A stretch of DNA of 64,000 nt, from assembly GCA_025210525.1 (NCBI GenBank), contig JAOARP010000029.1, forward strand, positions 44,739-108,738, read 5' to 3'. The position numbers and the translations under genes are program-made. Below, piece after piece: positions 43,086 to 52,522 of this stretch. Origin of the DNA: Marinisporobacter sp. (lineage in GTDB: Bacteria > Bacillota > Clostridia > Peptostreptococcales > Thermotaleaceae). The notes under the pieces were generated by a model, which did not search any database, was not told the origin of the DNA, and was given only the letters and a program-made list of their open reading frames with translations. Each line of letters opens with the position of its first letter. Within the stretch, counting starts at the first letter, position 1.

Positions 43086-43616
43086 TTATCCTCTATCAAC
43101 AAAAGGGCTTTTTCCTGCTATGGCTAAAGGTACACCATAAGCAATTTTTACATCTTCACGAAAATATCTTAAATTGAGTGCTGCCTTTCCAGCTGAAAAC
43201 ATCACTCTATTGTCACAACGATGATTTGCAGCAACAGATACAGCAGAACCTATTGCAATTCCTAAATCCCCTGTATTAAAAGCACAGATTCCATTGTTAG
43301 CACGATTTTCTCCACAATTTTCATATCCACAAAACCCACAGTTGGGACAATCAATAGGGTCAATTTTTGTTCCAAAGATTACAACTACCGAGGACTGGTC
43401 TACATTGCCTCCATCTCTTTTAATAAAATCAACACCCTGTTCTTCTCCTATCCTGCGCATTTCTTCTGCAAGTCTAGCTTTTTCCTCTCCTTCAACAATA
43501 ATGATTTCCAAGTTATCAATAGCATTTGCCTTTGGTGCTGTTCTTGCTGCTGCCACCATTAATTCAGCCACTGTTTTTACAGCGTTCTTTTCAGCTTCTG
43601 AGCTTCTCATAATCAT
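43086..43616 (-). CDS. DUF2148 ferredoxin-domain protein
   Basis: A 176-residue protein of a family common in anaerobes. The cysteine-rich segment CPNCGFCGYENCGE near residue 95 and a further Cys in GICAFNTGDLGIAIGSAVS could hold an Fe-S cluster. The N-terminal part (EAEKNAVKTVAELMVAAARTAP) resembles nitroreductase-like helices. Start 43616 is chosen because AGGGGAG lies just upstream; ATG two codons later is also possible. The function is not established. Confidence 0.87.
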   Translation of the reverse strand: MIMRSSEAEKNAVKTVAELMVAAARTAPKANAIDNLEIIIVEGEEKARLAEEMRRIGEEQGVDFIKRDGGNVDQSSVVVIFGTKIDPIDCPNCGFCGYENCGENRANNGICAFNTGDLGIAIGSAVSVAANHRCDNRVMFSAGKAALNLRYFREDVKIAYGVPLAIAGKSPFVDRG

Positions 43617-43757
43617 TTCTTCTCCCCTACCTTCTCTCATCTACTTTCAATAAATCCTACAATAATTCTATATAATTTTCTAAATTTTATCAATCAATGA
43701 AGATATAAAAAATCCCTTCATGCTCCAAGTGCATAAAAGGATTTTCAAACGAAAAAA

Positions 43758-44393
43758 TCATCTTGGTTCTAAAGCTACTATTGCCTGTAAAGGTGGTTTT
43801 TCACCTACTAGGCCAACTGCATAAATCGTATAATAATTGTTTGGCATTAACTTAACATTTGGAATAGTCAATACCACGTCATCAGTTCCTGAAGGACGAA
43901 CTTGAAAGGTATAAGTTCCAGAAGGAATACAAGCATAATCTGTAATATCTTTATAGCCAACATTTCTAAATATTTTTCTTCCATCTGGTACAGTTATATC
44001 TACAGCTGGTGCATTAGGAGATAAATGAATAAATCTTATACAAGGTCTTCCAAAATCTTGTGCGTTTGTTGGCTCTGGTATAGGATATAGACTTATATTT
44101 GAAAGTTCTCCAATAGCAGCTATATTCAAAACCGTTTCTTGTGGAACATATACATCTGTATCTACAACAGGGTTTTCTTTCTGTCCTGTAGGATAAATCT
44201 CTATATTGTACTTACCAGGAGCAACAGGTAAATATGGTGAAAATTGCCTATAAGCAAGATCTTGAACAATAAGGTCTCCGTTTGCGTAAACATCTACAGC
44301 AGGTGCATCAGGTACAGCATGAAACACTCTAATAGAAGAACTATCTTGAGCATTATTTTTTCTCATCATGAACATATTTGGGTAATAAAACAT
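43758..44393 (-). CDS. DUF4397 domain protein (two beta-sandwich repeats)
   Basis: A 211-residue protein with two similar halves, each starting with a VFHAVPDAPAVDVYANGD or FIHLSPNAPAVDITVPDG stretch. These are the DUF4397 repeats seen in cell-surface and spore-envelope-like proteins of Firmicutes. There is no signal peptide; the N-terminus is MFYYPNMFMMRKN, similar in style to spore coat proteins. AAGGGGG lies 9 bases before the ATG. A spore or surface structural role is plausible but inferred. Confidence 0.85.
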   Translation of the reverse strand: MFYYPNMFMMRKNNAQDSSSIRVFHAVPDAPAVDVYANGDLIVQDLAYRQFSPYLPVAPGKYNIEIYPTGQKENPVVDTDVYVPQETVLNIAAIGELSNISLYPIPEPTNAQDFGRPCIRFIHLSPNAPAVDITVPDGRKIFRNVGYKDITDYACIPSGTYTFQVRPSGTDDVVLTIPNVKLMPNNYYTIYAVGLVGEKPPLQAIVALEPR

Positions 44394-44527
44394 ACTAGTT
44401 TGCCCCCTTTCAATATTACAATATGAAAATAATTTTAATTTGTGCTATAAACCATCAGCAAACATTCTATATTTGTCCCTGTTCTACTTCTTAAATCTTG
44501 TACATATACTCCTATAGGTGATTTTTT

Positions 44528-44632
44528 ATGAATAATGTATCCCATGTATTCTCAACAGATCCAAATGATAAAACACTTGATGAGGTACTTATAATCATTT
44601 TGAAAATTATAGCAAAAGAAGAGGATGACTAA
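44528..44632 (+). CDS. Possible 34-residue acidic protein
   Basis: A short frame (MNNVSHVFSTDPNDKTLDEV, then an Ile/Leu-rich segment and a KEEDD end) with AGGTG 8 bases before its ATG. A strong terminator overlaps its last codons. The terminator and ribosome site make a real transcript likely, while the length leaves doubt. I do not recognise the family. Confidence 0.5.
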   Translation: MNNVSHVFSTDPNDKTLDEVLIIILKIIAKEEDD

Positions 44633-44644
44633 TCATCCTCTTCT
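44617..44644 (+). terminator. Terminator of the 34-residue frame, possibly shared with the lipoprotein gene
   Basis: AGAAGAGGATGA/TCATCCTCTTCT is a perfect 12-bp stem with a 4-base loop. The U tract is weak on the plus strand, while the minus-strand side has UUCUUUUGC. Confidence 0.65.
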
Positions 44645-44700
44645 CTCATTTGCAATAGTTGTTATATTTTTATTTTAAAGATTTTACTATAAATATTTTT

Positions 44701-45927
44701 TTATTGTTCTACTGCTTCTCCATTAATATTTTCTGCTGGTTCAACTGATTGTAAAGTTGATTTGATCATGTCGCTAAAATATAATGTATTTTCAATTGTT
44801 AATACAGGCTTTTCTATTTCAATATTTTGATTAATATTATATATTTTTGAATTAAAGTTTAATGCTATTTTAAACACGCCTGTTTTTTGTGGTAAGCTAT
44901 TTACTTTATTTTTATCTAGTTTGTTAAATGCTTTTTGCATAGCTGCTAAATCAATATTCAAATCAATTGCACCCTTCTCGTTAACAATGTATCCATCTTC
45001 ATTGATCATATACTCAATAACAATACCATTGTCTCCTAAAATCTTTACATCATCAAACGCATCCATAAATAGATTGATTTTTTCTTTCATTTGAGGAATA
45101 TTATTTTTAAATTCTTCAAATCCCTCTTGTAGCTCTTCTTTCGCAGTTTCCTTTTCTGTATCAGTAACCTCTGTCATAGCTACTGCTGTATCCATGTAAT
45201 CTTTCATAAATCTTAATCCAGCTTCATTTTCTAAGAAATTATTTGTTGAATATCTTACAAGTTTCTTTAACGCACTATCATCTAATTTTAATTCGTATAT
45301 AGCTACATTTTTTCCATCAACAGATTGTTCTCCTTTATATGTTACCATATCAAGTTTAGCATTAAATTGTTTCATATAATCTCTTAAAAACTTTGTTAAT
45401 TTAGGCTGTAGCTCTTTACTACTATTCATTAATTTACTAAAATCGACGTCTTCACTTTGGTTCATGTCCATCATTTCATTAAAATTGTACACGATATATT
45501 CTTTATTTTGAAATTCTGGAGCTGCAGCCATTGCCATTGGTGGTAATTTTATCACTTCAACTATTTTGGGAGTCTTTCCTGATAAATCAGTATCTACCCA
45601 GACTTGTGTATTCATCGTCATTCCACCAAAGGTAACATCTGCGTCTACTTTTGCTTTAGCAATTGTTTTTTCTTCATTTTGTAACATTTTTTGATGTAAT
45701 TTGATTTTTGAATCCTTTAACATTTGCTGTACCATTTGCATACTATTTTGATCTTCCTGTGAAAATCCTATTGTATTAAGAGTAAAAGCAATGTCTGTAT
45801 CACTTTCCATGGATGTAACTTCTTGAGCTTTGTCAAAAGCACTATATAACTTCATTTCTTTATTCGTGCATCCTGTAAAAGACAGTACAAGTACTAGCAC
45901 TAGTGCTATGATCGATATTTTTTTCAT
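44701..45927 (-). CDS. Lipoprotein of unknown function
   Basis: A 408-residue exported lipoprotein: signal with lipobox LSFTGC (Cys near 19), then a long domain rich in Lys, Glu, Met and Asn. The pattern (TDIAFTLNTIGF, KLHQKMLQNEEKTIAKAKVD, EIEKPVLTIENTLYFSDM) resembles clostridial lipoproteins that look like LolA/DUF6612-type beta-rich folds and often carry copper amine oxidase-like N-domains; no such extra domain is seen here. It is monocistronic. The role in the envelope is unknown. Confidence 0.85.
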   Translation of the reverse strand: MKKISIIALVLVLVLSFTGCTNKEMKLYSAFDKAQEVTSMESDTDIAFTLNTIGFSQEDQNSMQMVQQMLKDSKIKLHQKMLQNEEKTIAKAKVDADVTFGGMTMNTQVWVDTDLSGKTPKIVEVIKLPPMAMAAAPEFQNKEYIVYNFNEMMDMNQSEDVDFSKLMNSSKELQPKLTKFLRDYMKQFNAKLDMVTYKGEQSVDGKNVAIYELKLDDSALKKLVRYSTNNFLENEAGLRFMKDYMDTAVAMTEVTDTEKETAKEELQEGFEEFKNNIPQMKEKINLFMDAFDDVKILGDNGIVIEYMINEDGYIVNEKGAIDLNIDLAAMQKAFNKLDKNKVNSLPQKTGVFKIALNFNSKIYNINQNIEIEKPVLTIENTLYFSDMIKSTLQSVEPAENINGEAVEQ

Positions 45928-46026
45928 AACAGTTCCTCCTTATTTTAAGTATTTCGTTCCTGTAATTATACAATTGATTCATTAAATTGTAAACAAAAAC
46001 ACTATAGTAATCTCATTATATCAAAA

Positions 46027-46055
46027 GCCTGCTGACAAGTAGTTTGGCAGCAGAC
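46027..46055 (-). terminator. Terminator of the fba-pfkA operon
   Basis: GTCTGCTG/CAGCAGGC hairpin followed by UUUUGAU on the minus strand, about 35 bases past pfkA. Confidence 0.65.
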
Positions 46056-46090
46056 TGAAAAGAAAGTATTTTCTTATTTTTATAAATACT

Positions 46091-47068
<978 letters not shown>

Positions 47069-47929
47069 TTATCTTAGAGCCATACCAGCTGAACCGAACA
47101 TTCGCATCTTATCAGCAATTACCTTCTTCAGTTCTTCTTTTGCTGGTCCTAAAATCTTTCTTGGGTCATAAACATCTGGATTTTCACGAACAAAACTCTT
47201 TACCGCCCTATGAAATGCCATTCGAATATCTGTGTCTATATTAATCTTATTAATTCCTAATCGAACAACTTCTTTAATACTGTCTTCTGGAACCCCTGAA
47301 GATCCATGTAAAACTAGTGGCATATTCAAGATTTCTTTAATGGTTTTTATTCTCTGAAAGTCTATTTTAGGCTCTCCTTTATAATGTCCATGGGCTGTAC
47401 CTACTGCTATTGCTAGATAATCTACTCCCGTTTCCTCTACAAATCGCTTTGCTCCATGGGGATCTGTAAATGTTGCATCATTTTCATCTACAGATATATC
47501 GTCCTCTGTTCCACCGATTTTGCCAAGTTCAGCTTCAACAGATACCCCTACCACATGAGCCATTCTCACTATCTGCTTTGTTTTTTTAATATTTTCTTCT
47601 AATTCATAATGAGATGCATCAATCATTACTGAAGTAAAATCATTTCTTAAACACTTGATAATTTGCTCAAAATCTGTACCATGATCTAAATGAATAGCAG
47701 CAGGAACAGATACCTTTTGTGCTGCAACTTTTGCCATGGCTGCTATATATTCTACACCTACATATTTTAATCCACCTTGGCTTGCTTGGATAATTACTGG
47801 TGATTGTGTTTCATTTGCCGCCTCAATAATGGTTTGCACTTGTTCCATATTGTTTACATTAAAAGCACGTACAGCATATCCATTTTCATGTGCATGCTTT
47901 AATATTTCTATTCCTGATACGATCATCAT
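47069..47929 (-). CDS. fba: Class II fructose-bisphosphate aldolase
   Basis: A 286-residue zinc-dependent aldolase (fructose 1,6-bisphosphate to DHAP and glyceraldehyde 3-phosphate). The metal-binding IHLDHGTDFE near residue 80, SVEAELGKIGGTEDD near 130, the GTAHGHYKG His and HGSSGVPEDSIKE near 210 are conserved. Two Met codons open the frame. It is directly followed by pfkA with no gap, a tight glycolytic pair. DHAP from the acid-sugar and dihydroxyacetone pathways in this window would be used by this enzyme. Confidence 0.94.
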   Translation of the reverse strand: MMIVSGIEILKHAHENGYAVRAFNVNNMEQVQTIIEAANETQSPVIIQASQGGLKYVGVEYIAAMAKVAAQKVSVPAAIHLDHGTDFEQIIKCLRNDFTSVMIDASHYELEENIKKTKQIVRMAHVVGVSVEAELGKIGGTEDDISVDENDATFTDPHGAKRFVEETGVDYLAIAVGTAHGHYKGEPKIDFQRIKTIKEILNMPLVLHGSSGVPEDSIKEVVRLGINKINIDTDIRMAFHRAVKSFVRENPDVYDPRKILGPAKEELKKVIADKMRMFGSAGMALR

Positions 47930-48027
47930 TCATCCCACCCTATTTATTATCAGATTTTATCTATTGATCTACTGAGTAAAATTATAATCTATAGATTTCT
48001 ACAGCGTTTATCTAAAAATCATTTTTA

Positions 48028-48195
48028 TCACGTATACATCTTTGTTATATACTCCACAATTTTAGAACCTACCAATATTCCAAAAATCCCCATTATCCCT
48101 GCTATACTTGGTGGTGCAGGCAATGGTAGCTTCGCAAAGGTAAATACAGCCCCTGTAATAATCCCTGTTATTAAAGCGATTATTTCTAGTTTCAT
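48028..48195 (-). CDS. XapX-like small membrane protein
   Basis: A 55-residue frame with two hydrophobic segments and the pattern FAKLPLPAPPSIAGIMGIFG, typical of the XapX domain named after xanthosine utilisation. AAGGAGGGAG lies just before the ATG. It lies 51 bases after the purine nucleoside phosphorylase gene, in the same direction, which fits the family's link to nucleoside use. The role is unknown. Confidence 0.8.
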   Translation of the reverse strand: MKLEIIALITGIITGAVFTFAKLPLPAPPSIAGIMGIFGILVGSKIVEYITKMYT

Positions 48196-48246
48196 CCGTC
48201 TCCCTCCTTATAAAATATTTAATCGATTCATTTTCATCTATTTACA

Positions 48247-49065
48247 CTATATATGTTTGATAACATTCTTCATGAGGGTTATAAATTTTTCTCTGGCTTT
48301 TTCCGAAGTTTCCATTACGTCACTATGATCTAGTGGTTGATCTAGTATTCCTGCAACCATATTGGTCATGCAAGAAACACCAATTACTTTTAATCCACTA
48401 TGATTGGCTACGATTACTTCTGGTGCAGTAGACATTCCTACAGCATCTGCCCCTAATACTTTTAGCATTCTTATTTCTGCAGGTATTTCATACGTAGGAC
48501 CACTCATACAAGCATATACACCTTCTTGAAGATGAATATTTAAAGATTTTGCAATTTCTTTTACTTTTTTCCTTAAATCTTTATCATAGGCATTAGACAT
48601 ATCTGGAAAACGTGTACCAAACGCATCTAAATTCTTGCCTATTAATGGATTTGTTGCAGATAGATTTAAATGATCATGAATGAGCATTAAATCCCCTGGA
48701 CCATACTCTCTATTTACAGCACCTGCTGCATTTGTAACGATTAATGTTTTAATTCCTAATAATTTCATTACACGAACAGGAAAAGTAACTTCTTGCATAG
48801 AATATCCTTCATAAAAATGAAATCTTCCCTGCATAGCAATCACTTTTTTTCCTTCTAAATTTCCTATCACTAATCTACCTGCATGTCCTTCTACTGTAGA
48901 AACTAGAAAATGTGGGATTTCATCATAAGGATAATATTCTGCATCTTCTATTTGATCCCCAATAGCACCAAGTCCTGAACCTAATATGAGACCGATTTCA
49001 GGTTGAAATTTAGTTTGACTCAAAATATACTTAGCAGATTCATTTATTTTCTCTTGATAATTCAT
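48247..49065 (-). CDS. punA: Purine nucleoside phosphorylase
   Basis: A 272-residue trimeric-type PNP that splits inosine and guanosine with phosphate. IGLILGSGLGAIGDQI near residue 22, the substrate-binding GRFHFYEGY near 80, TNAAGAVNREYGPGDLM near 112 and the Asn in VIGVSCMTNMVAGI near 230 are conserved. GGAGGG precedes the ATG. It is divergent from a nucleoside transporter and followed by a XapX-like peptide: a purine nucleoside salvage unit. Confidence 0.94.
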   Translation of the reverse strand: MNYQEKINESAKYILSQTKFQPEIGLILGSGLGAIGDQIEDAEYYPYDEIPHFLVSTVEGHAGRLVIGNLEGKKVIAMQGRFHFYEGYSMQEVTFPVRVMKLLGIKTLIVTNAAGAVNREYGPGDLMLIHDHLNLSATNPLIGKNLDAFGTRFPDMSNAYDKDLRKKVKEIAKSLNIHLQEGVYACMSGPTYEIPAEIRMLKVLGADAVGMSTAPEVIVANHSGLKVIGVSCMTNMVAGILDQPLDHSDVMETSEKAREKFITLMKNVIKHI

Positions 49066-49149
49066 AGTTTCCCTCCATGTGGCTCTTTAAAATTTTTATA
49101 TGCTTTTAATCTGGGTATAATAATTTATAATTACATTTATTCGAAAACG

Positions 49150-49186
49150 CTTCCCTTTTTTAATAAAAATTAATAAAAAGGGGAAG
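49150..49186 (+). promoter_or_regulatory. Hairpin that covers the nupC ribosome binding site
   Basis: CTTCCCTTTTTT (49150-49161) pairs with AAAAAGGGGAAG (49175-49186) over about 12 bases with one G-U pair. The right arm contains the Shine-Dalgarno sequence of nupC. It could act as a thermosensor or be opened by a factor; no purine aptamer is present upstream. Confidence 0.5.
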
Positions 49187-49196
49187 GTATAAAATT

Positions 49197-50396
49197 ATGG
49201 AAAAATTAATTAGTTTCTTAGGTCTTGGTATTATGATCCTTATTGCTTATCTTATTTCTGACAACAAAAAATCTATCAATTGGAAATTAGTAGGTATGGG
49301 TGTAGCCATGCAGCTCATATTTGGCGTTTTGATTTTAAAATGGAAGCTAGGAAGAATGCTTTTTACTGTTCTTAATGATTTAGTAACAAATTTATTAAAT
49401 TTGACAAAGGAAGGTACATCCTTTTTGTTTGGAAATTTATTAAATGTAGAAAGCTTCGGCTTTATTTTTGCTTTACAAATATTACCTACTATTATTTTCT
49501 TTTCTGCTCTAATGGCTATTTTATACCATTTAGGAATCATGGAAAAAATCATAACATTCTTAGCAAAAATCATGTCAAAGTTACTTGGAACAAGTGGTGC
49601 TGAATCTTTATCGGCAGCTGCAAATATCTTTGTTGATCAAACAGAAGCACCTCTAGTGATCAAGCCTTTTATTAAGTCAATGACAAAATCTGAATTATTA
49701 ACTATAATGACTGGTGGTGTAATGGCAGGATATGTCTCTATGGGCGTTGAAGCAGGTCATTTAATTGCAGCTAGTATTATGTCTGCACCTGCAAGTTTAA
49801 TCGTGGCTAAAATTATGGTCCCTGAAACAGAAACACCCGTAACAAAAGGACAAGTAAAAATAGAGTTAGATGAAATAGATGCAAATATTATTGATGCAGC
49901 AGCTAGAGGAACTAGCGAAGGTTTAAAGCTTGCTCTAAATGTAGGTGCTATGCTTCTTTCTTTCATTGCTATTGTAGCATTAGTCAATGCGCTAATAGGA
50001 TGGGTAGGTAGTTTATTTGGAATAGATTATTTAAGCCTTGAATGGATATTAGGAAGATTATTTGCTCCATTAGCCTACGTAATGGGTATTCCTTCTAGTG
50101 ATATTATCGACGCAGGTAATCTTTTAGGACAAAAAATTGTAATCAATGAGTTCTTTGCCTATGCTAATCTTTCAGACCTTATAAAGTCTGGATCTCTTAG
50201 TCATAGAACGGTAGTTATATTAACCTATGCTCTTTGTGGTTTTGCCAACTTTAGTTCTATAGGAATCCAAATTGGTGGTATTGGCTCCCTTGCTCCTGAA
50301 AGACGTTCTGATATTGCAAAGCTAGGTTTAAGATCATTAATCGGAGGTAGCTTAGCAGCTTTTATGACAGCTACTATAGCAGGTATTTTAATATAA
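49197..50396 (+). CDS. nupC: Concentrative nucleoside transporter (NupC/CNT family)
   Basis: A 399-residue cation-coupled nucleoside importer. The CNT core GFIFALQILPTIIFFSALMAILYHLG (start near residue 87), TSGAESLSAAANIFVDQTEAPLVI near 140 and the conserved NEFFAYANLSDL and YALCGFANFSSIGIQIGG near 360 are visible. It is divergent from punA and followed closely by a Crp-family regulator. It supplies nucleosides for the phosphorylase. Confidence 0.94.
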   Translation: MEKLISFLGLGIMILIAYLISDNKKSINWKLVGMGVAMQLIFGVLILKWKLGRMLFTVLNDLVTNLLNLTKEGTSFLFGNLLNVESFGFIFALQILPTIIFFSALMAILYHLGIMEKIITFLAKIMSKLLGTSGAESLSAAANIFVDQTEAPLVIKPFIKSMTKSELLTIMTGGVMAGYVSMGVEAGHLIAASIMSAPASLIVAKIMVPETETPVTKGQVKIELDEIDANIIDAAARGTSEGLKLALNVGAMLLSFIAIVALVNALIGWVGSLFGIDYLSLEWILGRLFAPLAYVMGIPSSDIIDAGNLLGQKIVINEFFAYANLSDLIKSGSLSHRTVVILTYALCGFANFSSIGIQIGGIGSLAPERRSDIAKLGLRSLIGGSLAAFMTATIAGILI

Positions 50397-50424
50397 ATTC
50401 CTTATACTGTATGAGGAGGGTACT

Positions 50425-51114
50425 ATGTCAATAGAAAGGTTTATTAAAGATAATCCATATTTAGAAAATCTTTTAAAAAATATGCCTGAAAATATAAAAG
50501 CAAAAGCTCTTATAAAAAATTTCCCTGCTCAAACAATTATGCTAAAAAAAGATTCAGAAATAAAATATGTTTATATACTTTGTTCTGGCACTTTAAGAGT
50601 CATCAATGAATTTTCTAATGGCACTATCTATGGCTTTGCACATATTAATTCTACTGATTTTATTGGCGCATTAGAAATATTAGCTGAAGAGACAAAAATA
50701 GCATGTACTGTTGAAGCTATCACGGATTGTGTAGCATTAAGAATATCTAAAAAAGATTTTTTAGATTGGTTTGAAAATGATATATTTTTTTCTACAACCA
50801 TTGCCAAGTCACTAGCAAACAAACTTTATCCTACCATTTATAGAAATGGTGCTGTTTTTATGAATTCAGCTACGCATTCACTCATTTCATTCCTTATTAA
50901 ATTTGTTGAAGAAAATATGGAAAATAAAAACACCCTATTGATTAGAAAAAAAAGGCAGTATATTGCTGATGAACTTGGAATCAGTTTGCGTACTGTCCAT
51001 AGAATTGTAAAAAAATTAAAAGAAGATGATTTTATAAGCATTATCAAAGGAAAAATATATGTAAACAAAGAACAATATGATCGACTTTTAGAACTATTAG
51101 ACGACTTTATTTAA
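50425..51114 (+). CDS. Crp/Fnr-family transcriptional regulator
   Basis: A 229-residue regulator with an N-terminal cyclic-nucleotide-like beta-barrel (about 20-125) and a C-terminal winged helix (RQYIADELGISLRTVHRIVKKLKEDDFISI, about 175-205). No N-terminal Cys cluster is present, so it is not an oxygen-sensing FNR. It resembles YeiL/Crp-like activators linked with nucleoside use, and its place 28 bases after nupC supports such a role. The ligand is unknown. Confidence 0.88.
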   Translation: MSIERFIKDNPYLENLLKNMPENIKAKALIKNFPAQTIMLKKDSEIKYVYILCSGTLRVINEFSNGTIYGFAHINSTDFIGALEILAEETKIACTVEAITDCVALRISKKDFLDWFENDIFFSTTIAKSLANKLYPTIYRNGAVFMNSATHSLISFLIKFVEENMENKNTLLIRKKRQYIADELGISLRTVHRIVKKLKEDDFISIIKGKIYVNKEQYDRLLELLDDFI

Positions 51115-51124
51115 AAATTCATAC

Positions 51125-51159
51125 AAAAAAATGAAAGATGGTATCATCTTTCATTTTTT
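51125..51159. terminator. Bidirectional terminator between the Crp-family and AI-2E genes
   Basis: AAAAAATGAAAGATG pairs with CATCTTTCATTTTTT around a 4-base loop; both strands have a U run. Confidence 0.88.
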
Positions 51160-51162
51160 TAC

Positions 51163-52326
51163 TTAACCTTTTTCCCAAAACCATTTCTTTTTCTTTGTCT
51201 TATTATTTTCAGCTAAATGGGTAAACTCTAAGTCATTCATATTTTTAAGTTTTAATCTCCTTGCAACATCTTCCTCTAAAAGGGTTTTTACAAGTACCAA
51301 TACAGGAACACCCAAGAACATTCCTGCAACTCCTCCTATAGCACCACCACTAGTTACTCCTATAATAATCCAAAAAGCACCTACCCCTACTTTATCGCCT
51401 AAAATCAATGGTCCTAAAATCAAACCATCAAACTGTTGCAATAAAAAGATAGTTATTGCAACTCCAATAGCTAGCTTTGGACTAGCAAGAAGGGTAATAA
51501 GTACTGCAGGCACTCCTCCTATAAATGGTCCAAAATAAGGAATCATATTGGTAACCCCTACTACTAAAGCAATAATTGAAGCGTAAGGAACACCTATGCT
51601 TAAAAGGATCATAAAACACAATAGTCCTATAATAGCTGAATCTATCATTTTTCCTATCACAAAGCTTGAAAATATATCATTTCCTTTTTCAATGCCATAT
51701 ACAATATAATCAGCTTTTTCTTCATCTACAAAAGCATATAATAGCCTTTTCATCCTAGCTAATAAATCTTTTTTATCTAAAAGCATATATATGGCAACAA
51801 CAAAGCTTACGATTCCTCCGAACACCCCTGATGTTACTGCATATATTTTGCTAAGAAGTTGCTTTAGTATAATACTTCCTACTTTACTGATTTTTGTCAA
51901 TAGCTCTTGCAATGAACTTTCTATATATTCATTGATCGCCTTAATACTTTCATTATCCATATCTTGTGTAAGTTCATCAAAAAGTTGATCATTTTCCTCA
52001 AAAGATTCAGGAATCACCTGTAAAAACTCTGATATATTATTGACTAAATTAGGTATTGCAATAGCTCCCAAGCAAACCATCAATAATACTAATAAAATCA
52101 ATACACAAAAAACACTCTTTCCTCTAGCCCATTTTAATTTTCTTTCTAAAAAACTCACAGTTCCGTCTAAAATATAAGCTATAGCAAAAGCTACTCCAAT
52201 AGGTTTAACCACCTTTGCTACCCCCAGTCTTACACTAGGGACTGTCAAAAAAAGATATATGAAAATAGAGCTTATTATTATGCTCATTATTTCTGTATAC
52301 CTAAATCTACGCTTCCTGTTCTCCAA
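51163..52326 (-). CDS. AI-2E family transporter
   Basis: A 387-residue membrane protein of the AI-2E/TqsA/YdiK family with about eight hydrophobic segments. GVPYASIIALVVGVTNMIPYFGPFIGGVPA near 260-290 and the C-terminal VGAFWIIIGVTSGGAIGGVAGMFLGVPVLV are diagnostic. Relatives export autoinducer-2 or act as Na+/H+ or Na+(Li+)/H+ antiporters, so the substrate is open. It begins with TTG behind GGGAGG. The charged tail ends KKKKWFWEKG. Confidence 0.9.
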   Translation of the reverse strand: MENRKRRFRYTEIMSIIISSIFIYLFLTVPSVRLGVAKVVKPIGVAFAIAYILDGTVSFLERKLKWARGKSVFCVLILLVLLMVCLGAIAIPNLVNNISEFLQVIPESFEENDQLFDELTQDMDNESIKAINEYIESSLQELLTKISKVGSIILKQLLSKIYAVTSGVFGGIVSFVVAIYMLLDKKDLLARMKRLLYAFVDEEKADYIVYGIEKGNDIFSSFVIGKMIDSAIIGLLCFMILLSIGVPYASIIALVVGVTNMIPYFGPFIGGVPAVLITLLASPKLAIGVAITIFLLQQFDGLILGPLILGDKVGVGAFWIIIGVTSGGAIGGVAGMFLGVPVLVLVKTLLEEDVARRLKLKNMNDLEFTHLAENNKTKKKKWFWEKG

Positions 52327-52486
52327 GATTATACCTCCCTATGCTCATTTCCTTCTGATAGGCTGAAACATCATTTTTAATAAAAATTTATATTATTAGA
52401 TAGATACTACCACATGATACTTGAAAATTCAACAAAGATAATCTATTCATCTATTATTTTGTTTTAAATACGCCTAAAAAATTTTA

Positions 52487-52520
52487 AATAAGGCTTTCCA
52501 TAAAGTTGGAAAGCCTTATT
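52487..52520 (-). terminator. Terminator of the second chemoreceptor gene
   Basis: A perfect 14-bp stem AATAAGGCTTTCCA with its complement, followed by a U-rich stretch. Confidence 0.8.
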
Positions 52521-52522
52521 TT

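Noticed and set aside
49066..49196. Purine riboswitch upstream of nupC
   Set aside because: The conserved purine aptamer core and its two loops are absent; only a hairpin over the ribosome site is seen.
51163..52326. Evidence for quorum sensing from the AI-2E family name
   Set aside because: The family includes ion antiporters; no LuxS or AI-2 receptor is in the window.
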